Of a stretch of DNA of 5,318 nt, positions 1 to 4,817 are shown piece after piece. The stretch lies in contig JASHTR010000358.1 of NCBI GenBank assembly GCA_030040455.1, positions 1 through 5,318 of the forward strand, read 5' to 3'. Under the pieces are notes generated by a model. It was not told the DNA's origin. It did not search any database and saw only the letters and a program-made list of their open reading frames with translations. This DNA comes from Terriglobia bacterium. GTDB taxonomy: Bacteria > Acidobacteriota > Terriglobia > UBA7540. Position 1 is the stretch's first letter. Each line of letters begins with the position of its first letter. The position numbers were made by a program, and so were the translations under genes.

Positions 1-30
1 TATACGCATTATTTTGTGCGACCAACTTAC

Positions 31-37
31 GAGGAGG
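31..37 (+). promoter_or_regulatory. Ribosome binding site of the SelA-like gene
   Basis: GAGGAGG is a near-perfect anti-Shine-Dalgarno match 6 nt before the ATG at 44. It lies inside the longer frame that opens at TTG 14, so it settles the start in favour of the ATG and places the Tat motif at residues 6-12. Confidence 0.85.
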
Positions 38-43
38 ATTGCC

Positions 44-1297
44 ATGAATCAAGCGAGTTCACGAAGAGAGTTTTTCAAATGGAGCGGTGGAATGGCCATG
101 GGTCTCGCCGCGACGAGCTGTGCTGGGTCCACGGAACGCGAGGCCGCAGGCGGCACGGACTACTACGGCAAGTTGGGCGTCACGAAGATTATCAACGCCG
201 CGGGAACATACACGGTCCTGACGGCGTCCATCATGCCGCCTTCCGTTCAGGAGGCTATTGCGGTGGCCTCGAAGCATCCGGTGCGGCTGCTGGAGTTACA
301 GCAAAAGGCGGGAGAATATATCGCACGGCAGCTCCGTTGCGAGGCGGCGCTGGTGAGTGATGGCGCGGCATCGGCGCTGACGCTTGGCACCGCCGCCTGC
401 ATCACCCGAGCGAACCAGCAGGCCGTTCTCCACATCCCCACCGACATGACGGGATTGAAGAACGAAGTCCTCGTCCAGAAGGCCCATCGCTACGATTACG
501 ATCACGCGCTTCGCAACTGCGGCATCAAGTTCGTCGAGGTGGTCACACTGGATGATTATCAAAAGGCTTTCACCGCGAATACCGTGATGGCGCATTTCTT
601 CAACGCCGCCGAGGGCGGCCAGATCAGCCGCGAGGATTGGATTCGCGTGGCCCACCAGCACAACGTGCCGTGTTTTAACGACGCCGCAGCCGATGTGCCG
701 CCGATTTCCCGGTTATGGGAATATACCCAAATGGGATTTGATCTGGTCACGTTCTCCGGAGGCAAGGGAATGCGAGGTCCCCAAAACTCAGGGTTATTGC
801 TTGGGCGAAAAGAGCTGATTGAAGCTGCTGCCAACAACAACAACCCCTTTTCAGACACCGTAGGCCGCGGGATGAAGGTGTCAAAAGAGCAGATCGTGGG
901 CATGGTCGCCGCGGTCGATTGGTTTTTGAGCCAGACGGATGAGGGGATGGAAAAGGAATTTCAGCGACGCGCGGACGTGATCTCCGACGCTTTAAGGGAT
1001 ATTCCCACGGTGAAGGCCCAGGTGTTTGTGCCCGCGGTGGCCAACCACGTGCCCCATCTGCTGATCCGCTACAATCAGGCGCGCCTGAAGATTTCCCCGC
1101 GCGAGGTTGCGGAGAAACTGCGTCAGGGAACCCCCAGCATCGAGCTCAATCCGGCTACCGGCAGCACTTCAGCCAGCGCCGGGCTGCCCACGGACGAAAA
1201 CACCATCGTGGTGGGTGTGTGGATGCTTCAGCCCGGCGAAGCCACGGTTGTCGCCCAGCATTTGCGTCAAGTCCTGCTTGAAGCAAGCAAAGCGTGA
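44..1297 (+). CDS. Tat-exported SelA-like PLP-dependent enzyme (aminotransferase fold type I)
   Basis: The 417-aa product belongs to the SelA/DgaE-like branch of fold-type I PLP enzymes, which includes selenocysteine synthase and D-glucosaminate-6-phosphate ammonia-lyase. The likely PLP lysine is K241 in SGGKGMRGPQ (238-247), and D213 in FNDAAADVPP is the expected pyridine-nitrogen aspartate. Further family blocks are INAAGTYT near the N-terminus, the EAALVSDGAASALTL segment, and GRGMKVSKEQIVG after the lysine. The N-terminus carries a twin-arginine motif, SRREFFK (6-12), a short hydrophobic stretch and Cys26 in LAATSC, a weak lipobox. Export by Tat, possibly as a lipoprotein, is therefore inferred. 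The ATG at 44 is chosen because GAGGAGG lies 6 nt upstream; the in-frame TTG at 14 has no comparable site. True SelA is cytosolic and carries no such leader, so a role in selenocysteine synthesis is unlikely. The substrate is unknown; a lyase, racemase or aminotransferase activity is possible. Confidence 0.88.
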   Translation: MNQASSRREFFKWSGGMAMGLAATSCAGSTEREAAGGTDYYGKLGVTKIINAAGTYTVLTASIMPPSVQEAIAVASKHPVRLLELQQKAGEYIARQLRCEAALVSDGAASALTLGTAACITRANQQAVLHIPTDMTGLKNEVLVQKAHRYDYDHALRNCGIKFVEVVTLDDYQKAFTANTVMAHFFNAAEGGQISREDWIRVAHQHNVPCFNDAAADVPPISRLWEYTQMGFDLVTFSGGKGMRGPQNSGLLLGRKELIEAAANNNNPFSDTVGRGMKVSKEQIVGMVAAVDWFLSQTDEGMEKEFQRRADVISDALRDIPTVKAQVFVPAVANHVPHLLIRYNQARLKISPREVAEKLRQGTPSIELNPATGSTSASAGLPTDENTIVVGVWMLQPGEATVVAQHLRQVLLEASKA

Positions 1298-1303
1298 AAA
1301 GCT

Positions 1304-1359
1304 GTACCGGCACTGCTTGCCGCGCCCGATGTAGCGGGCGCGGCAAGCAGCGCCCCTAC
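1304..1359. repeat. REP/BIME-like palindrome between convergent genes
   Basis: A perfect 16-bp inverted repeat (1313-1328 and 1335-1350) encloses a 6-nt loop, ATGTAG. Imperfect pairing continues outward (6 of 9 positions) to 1304 and 1359. The right half is itself a smaller hairpin flanked by GTAG (1331-1334) and CTAC (1356-1359), with stem GGGCGC/GCGCCC around GGCAAGCA. GTAG next to a GC-rich hairpin is the hallmark of REP elements, and two inverted units make a BIME. The element starts 7 nt after the stop of the SelA-like gene and ends 9 nt before the lexA stop, so it may also block convergent transcription. No strong T-run follows on either strand, only TTTT about 12 nt past the stem on the minus strand, so a standard intrinsic terminator is not claimed. 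Copies elsewhere in the genome cannot be seen from here. Confidence 0.75.
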
Positions 1360-1368
1360 GCCAGCACA

Positions 1369-2034
1369 TCAATATTTTCTCAGCACTCCAATGACGCGGC
1401 CTTGCACCTCGACTCCCGCCGCGGGAAGGATAATGGGATCTATCTGAGAGTTGGCGGGTTGGAGCCGCACCTTGCCGTCCGGCTCTTTGAAGAAGCGCTT
1501 CAGCGTGGCTTCCGCTTCTTCGACCAAAGCCACCACGATCTCACCGTTTGCTGCCTCGTGGACGCGCTCGACCAGGATGTAGTCGCCATCGCAGATGTGA
1601 TCGTCAATCATTGAGTCGCCTTTCACTTTGAGCACGAAGATCTCCCCGGCGCGATTGGAAAAATCGCCAAAGGAAAACGTCTCGGAGGTGGGGAATGCTT
1701 CCACCGGCCGGCCAGCGGCAATTCTGCCGAGCAGCGGAAACTCCAGAGACGATGGCAGGGCTTGGGGCTCAAACGGCAAGGAACGCCGCCGGCTCTTTCG
1801 GGATTCGAAAGGAACGGGGCCCGGGAGCGCGATCACGTCGATGGATCGGCTCCGGTTATATCCGCGCCGAATGAAACCTTTCCTTTCCAGGTTCTCGACG
1901 TGCTTGTGAACGGTCGCCAGCGAGGAAAGGCCGAGCGATTCGCCGATTTCCTCGAAGCTCGGGGAATAGCCCTTCCGGGTAATAAAGTTCACCAGCAGAT
2001 CCAAAACCTGTTTCTGCCGCCGCGTTAACGCCAT
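1369..2034 (-). CDS. lexA: LexA SOS-response repressor
   Basis: The 221-aa product is a LexA repressor/S24 self-cleaving protease, which represses DNA-damage genes until RecA filaments trigger its autocleavage. The N-terminal winged helix-turn-helix covers about residues 1-65, with FEEIGESLGLSSLATVHKHVENLERKG in two parts: positioning helix near 27-35 and recognition helix near 38-50. The cleavage site is A107-G108 in GRIAAGRP. The catalytic dyad is S141 (KGDSM) and K179 (ATLKRF), 38 residues apart, as expected for the family. The protein is slightly longer than E. coli LexA (202 aa); the excess is an Arg- and Pro-rich linker at about 71-98. The ATG at 2034 is chosen because AGGAGG (2042-2047) lies 7 nt upstream and the product then begins MALTRRQKQV, as LexA proteins do. 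An in-frame extension to 2100 would run through the promoter and is rejected. It follows the ruvX-mltG-121-aa cluster after 62 nt but has its own promoter. Confidence 0.96.
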   Translation of the reverse strand: MALTRRQKQVLDLLVNFITRKGYSPSFEEIGESLGLSSLATVHKHVENLERKGFIRRGYNRSRSIDVIALPGPVPFESRKSRRRSLPFEPQALPSSLEFPLLGRIAAGRPVEAFPTSETFSFGDFSNRAGEIFVLKVKGDSMIDDHICDGDYILVERVHEAANGEIVVALVEEAEATLKRFFKEPDGKVRLQPANSQIDPIILPAAGVEVQGRVIGVLRKY

Positions 2035-2064
2035 CTTCAATCCTCCTGCCGTCGAGAAAGACAC

Positions 2065-2113
2065 TTCGCCCATGATAGACGAACAAAAGGCGAAAATCAA
2101 CGGGCGTCAACGG
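2065..2113. promoter_or_regulatory. Candidate operator repeats around the lexA promoter
   Basis: Two repeat patterns cover the promoter. One is an inverted pair, TTCGCC (2065-2070) and GGCGAA (2089-2094), separated by 18 bp and bracketing the -10 and spacer; a further GGCGAA lies at 2132-2137. The other is a direct repeat, TCAACGG at 2097-2103 and 2107-2113, with a period of 10 bp (one helical turn), overlapping the -35. LexA usually represses its own gene, so either could be its binding site. The SOS box of this lineage is not known to me, and short repeats can arise by chance. Confidence 0.3.
2072..2100 (-). promoter_or_regulatory. Predicted sigma70-type promoter of lexA
   Basis: On the minus strand, TTGATT (2095-2100, 4 of 6 matches) and TATCAT (2072-2077, 5 of 6) are separated by 17 bp. 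The predicted transcript starts near 2065, giving a leader of about 31 nt that includes the AGGAGG. The -35 overlaps the stop codon of the upstream 121-aa gene, so lexA can be transcribed alone as well as by read-through. Confidence 0.6.
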
Positions 2114-2462
2114 TAGGTTTAACGAAATGACGGCGAAATTCCTCCGCGCGCTTGCGCAACTCCAGCCAACTGAAGAAAACGTTTGGCGTTTGAAGCCAAA
2201 CTCCGAACCAGCGGGCAATCTCCAGCTTTTCAGAGCGCTTTTCAAGGCTCACCCTTGGATTCGCTGCAAGGCCTTCCGCCCTGCGACGGCCAAGAAGCAA
2301 TATCTCGCGAACCACCCTCATGCCCACGCGATCGTTCACCTCCTGGTAGGCGCGATAAGCCGCATCCAGGTTGCGGATGGAGGCTTCGGCGTCCTGGAGG
2401 TCATGAAAGCGCAGGAGGCCTTTTAAGCAATCGGCGTAAGGCTCAGGGATGGATGTGCCCAT
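2097..2462 (-). CDS. Conserved-looking helical protein of unknown function
   Basis: I do not recognise this 121-aa protein. It looks soluble, charged and almost wholly alpha-helical, with no signal peptide, no strong membrane segment and only one cysteine (residue 12). Its centre has a basic cluster, GRRRAEGLAANPR (58-70), followed by an amphipathic, Trp-containing region around 81-100 (RWFGVWLQTP, FFSWLELRKR). The ATG at 2462 is preceded by GAGGAA with a 7-nt spacer and lies inside the 3' end of mltG, overlapping it by 20 nt. This supports translation from the mltG transcript. The frame stays open upstream to 2546, but that stretch coincides with mltG coding sequence and has no better start. 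Its position between mltG and lexA suggests a cell-envelope or DNA-repair role only by association. Confidence 0.75.
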   Translation of the reverse strand: MGTSIPEPYADCLKGLLRFHDLQDAEASIRNLDAAYRAYQEVNDRVGMRVVREILLLGRRRAEGLAANPRVSLEKRSEKLEIARWFGVWLQTPNVFFSWLELRKRAEEFRRHFVKPTVDAR

Positions 2463-3477
2463 GTTGTATTTCCTCGAGTTCGCGGCGCGAGCGCTGCACG
2501 TTACGTTCATGTTCGGCCAGAGTATCGGCGAAATAATGGCCGCCATGATTGTTGCTCACGAAATAGAGCGCGGCGCCGGGGGCCGGATGGAGGGTGGCGC
2601 GGATGGAGGCGGCGCCGGGACTGCAAATAGGCCCGGGAGGCAGTCCCGCATGCAAATAAGTGTTGTAAGGGGAGGGAATCGCAAGATCGCTCTGCGTAAT
2701 CGGACCATTAAAAGGGTCAGCGGTTCCACGCTCGAGACGCACGGCATAAATCACGGTGGGGTCGCACTGGAGCAGCATGTTTTTTTCCAGCCGGCGCGTA
2801 AACACGCCGGCAATCCGGGAGCGTTCTTCCGGATTCGGAGTCTCTTTCTCAACCAGGGAAGCGAGCGTCAGCAGGTGGTGCAAGCTTTCACCTTGAAGGT
2901 TCGCCCGAAATTCCGAATTGAACACTTGCCGAAAGCGCCCGAGCATCGTCTCGATCGCGACAGAAACGGGAACGCCGCGGGGGAAGCGGTAAGTGTCGGG
3001 GAAGAGATAGCCTTCCAGTGTTGTCGCCTGCGGATCGAGATCGCGGATGGCGGCCGCATCGAGGGTTGCGACAAGAAAGGCCTGCGGGTCAAGTCCTAGA
3101 TCGTCATGGAAGATTCGGGCCATGTCAAAACGGTCCGAGCCTTCAGGAATAACGACGGTGTGGAGATAAACTTCGCCTCGCGCCAGCTTCCAATAGATCT
3201 CGGAGACGCTGAGAGGTCGGTCAAAAAGATATTCGCCGAATTTGAGGGTTTCGTGATGACGTCGCCCGAGCCAATACCGCAGCAGGAAGGGCAACCGATG
3301 AGCCACGACGCCGCTGCGAGCCAGATGGTCGGCCACTTCCGTCGCGCGCGCGCCGCGCGGGATGGTGAGAATCACGTTCCCGGGGTATCCGCGATAAGGG
3401 GAGTAAAGTTCTTTCGCCAGCCAGCCTCCAGCGACCAGCGCCAGGATGACGACGATGATGACAAGCCATTTCTTCAT
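2443..3477 (-). CDS. mltG: MltG, endolytic murein transglycosylase (YceG-like)
   Basis: The 344-aa product is an inner-membrane lytic transglycosylase that cuts nascent glycan strands and is thought to set their length by acting as a terminase of peptidoglycan polymerisation. An N-terminal anchor (about residues 4-21) follows the basic MKK, leaving the rest in the periplasm. A LysM-like region follows (about 33-105), then the YceG catalytic domain. Family blocks are EGYLFPDTYRF (155-165), LASLVEKET (205-213) with the probable catalytic glutamate E210, the QCDPTVIYA segment (237-245), and YNTYLHAGLPPGPICSPG (271-288). Length is typical. The start ATG overlaps the ruvX stop in an ATGA (3474-3477) with only a weak ribosome site, so translational coupling is likely. 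Older annotations often call this family an aminodeoxychorismate lyase, which is incorrect. Confidence 0.96.
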   Translation of the reverse strand: MKKWLVIIVVILALVAGGWLAKELYSPYRGYPGNVILTIPRGARATEVADHLARSGVVAHRLPFLLRYWLGRRHHETLKFGEYLFDRPLSVSEIYWKLARGEVYLHTVVIPEGSDRFDMARIFHDDLGLDPQAFLVATLDAAAIRDLDPQATTLEGYLFPDTYRFPRGVPVSVAIETMLGRFRQVFNSEFRANLQGESLHHLLTLASLVEKETPNPEERSRIAGVFTRRLEKNMLLQCDPTVIYAVRLERGTADPFNGPITQSDLAIPSPYNTYLHAGLPPGPICSPGAASIRATLHPAPGAALYFVSNNHGGHYFADTLAEHERNVQRSRRELEEIQHGHIHP

Positions 3478-3929
3478 GATTTGCCCGCATCGCCTTCCCG
3501 TAAGCGTAGAGCGTTGTCCTGCCCGTCAAGATAACTTTGGAGGATTAAAGCGGCGGCAACACGATCCACCGCCCGCCGACGCCGGGCAAGACTTACGCCG
3601 GAATTCCGAAGCACGCGAAGGGCTTCCGCGCTGGTAAGCCGTTCATCCCAGAGCCTGACCGGGCAACTCACCTTCACGCGCAATTTTGCCGCGAATCCTT
3701 CCACTCGCTCCGACATGGCGTTCGGCGAGCCATCCTTGCTGAGGGGATTGCCAAGGATGATTTCACGGACAGAATATTCTTCGACGAGCGCTTCGAGTAC
3801 CGAAAGATCAGACGCGACGTTCCTCCGCTCGATCGTGGGCAGCCCTTGCGCCACTACGCCCAGCGGATCAGACACAGCCACACCCAAACGCCTTAGCCCA
3901 AAGTCGATGGCCATGATTCGTCCGGGCAC
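3474..3929 (-). CDS. ruvX: RuvX/YqgF Holliday-junction resolvase-like nuclease
   Basis: The 151-aa product has the RNase H fold of the YqgF family, which is linked to Holliday-junction resolution and, in E. coli, to 16S rRNA 5'-end maturation. Metal-binding acidic residues are visible: D9 in MAIDFG, followed by RRLGVAVSDP; D95/E96 in LWDERLTSAEA; and D122 in AVDRVAAALILQSYLD. The ILGNPLSKDGS loop (58-67) is also typical. The chosen start is a GTG at 3929, with a weak GAGA-type ribosome site just upstream. An internal ATG at 3914 would remove only five residues and still keep the first aspartate, so it remains possible. The stop overlaps the mltG start by 4 nt. No convincing promoter is seen directly upstream, so it may depend on read-through from the CDGSH gene. 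Confidence 0.95.
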   Translation of the reverse strand: MPGRIMAIDFGLRRLGVAVSDPLGVVAQGLPTIERRNVASDLSVLEALVEEYSVREIILGNPLSKDGSPNAMSERVEGFAAKLRVKVSCPVRLWDERLTSAEALRVLRNSGVSLARRRRAVDRVAAALILQSYLDGQDNALRLREGDAGKS

Positions 3930-3945
3930 GTTTTTTCTCGGCGAA

Positions 3946-3969
3946 CAGCCATCAGTTTTCAGCCATCAG
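3946..3969. repeat. Two tandem 10-bp direct repeats in the ruvX upstream spacer
   Basis: CAGCCATCAG occurs at 3946-3955 and 3960-3969, separated by TTTT (period 14). A related CGTCAGCGG follows. The spacer of 96 bp between ruvX and the CDGSH gene otherwise holds no coding potential. The repeat could be decayed intergenic repeat DNA or a binding site. Confidence 0.5.
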
Positions 3970-3996
3970 ACGTCAGCGGGGAAACGCTACGCCGAA

Positions 3997-4014
3997 AGCC
4001 GTTAGCTGGCGGCT
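3997..4014 (-). other. Weak hairpin downstream of the CDGSH gene
   Basis: AGCCG and CGGCT (5-bp arms) enclose an 8-nt loop 11 nt beyond the CDGSH stop codon, followed by only TTT on the minus strand. It might attenuate transcription, but it is too short and T-poor to call a terminator. Read-through into ruvX is therefore possible. Confidence 0.25.
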
Positions 4015-4025
4015 GATCGTTCTAC

Positions 4026-4268
4026 TCATGCCGAAGCCGGTTTGGGAACCGCCGGGGCCAACTCAAATGCCGCCACTTCACACTGAAAGCCTTCGCGTTT
4101 GTGGCTACCGTCGCAAAAGGGCTTGTTTTGAGAATGGCCGCAGCGGCACAAGCTGATCGCTATCCGGCCTCCAAGGCCGAAGGCATTCCCATTCTGATCG
4201 ACGATTTCAAAGTCTCCCTCGATTCGCAAAGGGCCGTTATCTCTAACCGTGATTCGCGCTGCTGGCAC
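4026..4268 (-). CDS. CDGSH-type [2Fe-2S] iron-sulfur protein
   Basis: This 80-aa protein carries one complete CDGSH signature, CRCGHSQNKPFCDGSH. Ligands C41, C43, C52 and H56 give the three-Cys, one-His coordination of a redox-active, acid-labile [2Fe-2S] cluster. The segment before it (VRDNGPLRIEGDFEIVD) is typical of the small bacterial members. No signal or membrane segment is present, so it is cytosolic. The start is a GTG at 4268: AGGAG lies 8 nt upstream, and the product then starts just before the conserved ARITVRDNGPL. A longer frame up to 4352 would overlap the preceding gene without homology support. It lies 13 nt downstream of the HemJ/CopD-like gene, and its ribosome site overlaps that gene's stop (TAAAGGAG), so they are one transcription unit. 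Electron transfer or Fe-S/iron handling is likely; the partner is unknown. Confidence 0.93.
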   Translation of the reverse strand: MPAARITVRDNGPLRIEGDFEIVDQNGNAFGLGGRIAISLCRCGHSQNKPFCDGSHKREGFQCEVAAFELAPAVPKPASA

Positions 4269-4281
4269 GTTCGTTTCTCCT

Positions 4282-4716
4282 TTACTTCCAATATAACCTG
4301 CCCGGAAGGACCGCGACCAGGATGCCAAGGAAGACCAATGAAATTGCGCCATGCAAAATCATCCAATTCTTTCGCGGCACCCAAAGCTGCCTTCGGACAA
4401 AGCGGCTTGTGCGCCTGTAGGTAATCGCATGCAGAACAATCAGGCAGAGGACGAGGATCGCCTTGGCCTGGAACCACGTGGCATGGAGGTAGTAGGCGGG
4501 CTGCGGAGAAACCAGAAGGACGCCCGTCACAATAGTGATGACCGCTCCAGGGTTGGCTATGCCCCTGAGCATCCTCATCTCCGCAAGGCCGAGTGCGGCG
4601 CCGGCTTCCGGTGAGCTTTCCAGGGCGTGCTGGCCCAACATGGCCGTGGCTACCAGGAGCCCGCCGATCCAGAATACCATGCCCACAACGTGAAACAAGA
4701 TAACCCACGCCATCAT
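4282..4716 (-). CDS. Four-helix membrane protein, HemJ/CopD-like
   Basis: The 144-aa integral membrane protein has four predicted helices at about 4-27, 54-71, 82-100 and 117-137. The arrangement resembles the HemJ (protoporphyrinogen IX oxidase, UPF0093)/CopD superfamily: an early His in the first helix (H9, LFHVVGMVFWIGGLL), NPGAVITIVTGVLL in the second, and WFQAKAILVLCLIVLHAIT with K85 and H96 in the third. HemJ converts protoporphyrinogen IX to protoporphyrin IX in heme synthesis; CopD-type relatives are linked to copper or heme. Which activity applies cannot be decided, and the RMLRG loop differs from the HemJ I remember, so no symbol is given. The first of two adjacent ATGs (4716) is preferred: AGGAGG (4726-4731) lies 9 nt upstream. 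It shares a transcript with the CDGSH gene and diverges from thiD. Confidence 0.8.
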   Translation of the reverse strand: MMAWVILFHVVGMVFWIGGLLVATAMLGQHALESSPEAGAALGLAEMRMLRGIANPGAVITIVTGVLLVSPQPAYYLHATWFQAKAILVLCLIVLHAITYRRTSRFVRRQLWVPRKNWMILHGAISLVFLGILVAVLPGRLYWK

Positions 4717-4744
4717 ATGCTTACTCCTCCTCTCAATTCTCTTA

Positions 4745-4772
4745 TTGACATTGAGGCCAGCAATTTTATAAT
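4745..4772 (+). promoter_or_regulatory. Consensus sigma70-type promoter of thiD
   Basis: TTGACA (4745-4750) and TATAAT (4767-4772) are both perfect consensus hexamers, 16 bp apart, within a locally AT-rich stretch. Transcription should start near 4779, giving a leader of about 39 nt before the GTG at 4818. A short inverted repeat, CTCAAT (4732-4737)/ATTGAG (4750-4755), touches the -35 and might be a binding site. The leader is too short to hold a TPP riboswitch. Confidence 0.8.
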
Positions 4773-4792
4773 CGCTAAAGATTCCTTCTTAA
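4765..4792 (-). promoter_or_regulatory. Predicted promoter of the HemJ/CopD-like gene
   Basis: On the minus strand, TTAAGA (4787-4792, 4 of 6 matches) and TATAAA (4765-4770, 5 of 6) are 16 bp apart. The predicted start near 4758 gives a leader of about 41 nt containing the AGGAGG. Its -10 overlaps the -10 of the opposing thiD promoter. Confidence 0.5.
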
Positions 4793-4817
4793 GCGAGGAG
4801 CATCCACCCGAGCGCCC

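Noticed and set aside
14..43. Longer N-terminus of the SelA-like gene from TTG at 14
   Set aside because: It would place ten extra residues before the Tat motif and bury the GAGGAGG at 31-37, which fits the ATG at 44 with ideal spacing.
44..1297. True SelA (selenocysteine synthase)
   Set aside because: The protein has a Tat leader and an SGGKGMRGPQ active-site block closer to the DgaE-like branch; no selB, selD or tRNA-Sec is seen in the window.
1304..1359. Classical Rho-independent terminator
   Set aside because: The stem is strong, but no adjacent T-run follows on either strand; the GTAG/CTAC structure fits a REP-like element better.
1294..1614. Plus-strand reading frame of 106 codons
   Set aside because: It lies antisense to lexA and across the palindrome, with no ribosome site or recognisable domain.
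2035..2100. N-terminal extension of lexA
   Set aside because: The extra 22 codons cover the predicted promoter and ribosome site; LexA proteins begin close to MALTRRQK, which matches the ATG at 2034.
2443..3477. Aminodeoxychorismate lyase
   Set aside because: This is a legacy name for the YceG family; the membrane anchor and the LVEKET and EGYLFPDTY blocks identify MltG.
3946..3969. CRISPR array
   Set aside because: There are only two 10-bp repeats separated by 4 bp, far too short for repeat-spacer architecture, and no cas genes are present.
4160..4708. Minus-strand reading frame of 182 codons
   Set aside because: It is an out-of-frame shadow of the membrane-protein and CDGSH genes; the alternative frames give proper hydrophobic helices and the CDGSH motif.
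4773..4817. TPP riboswitch upstream of thiD
   Set aside because: The predicted leader is about 39 nt and lacks the conserved CUGAGA and related THI-box segments.
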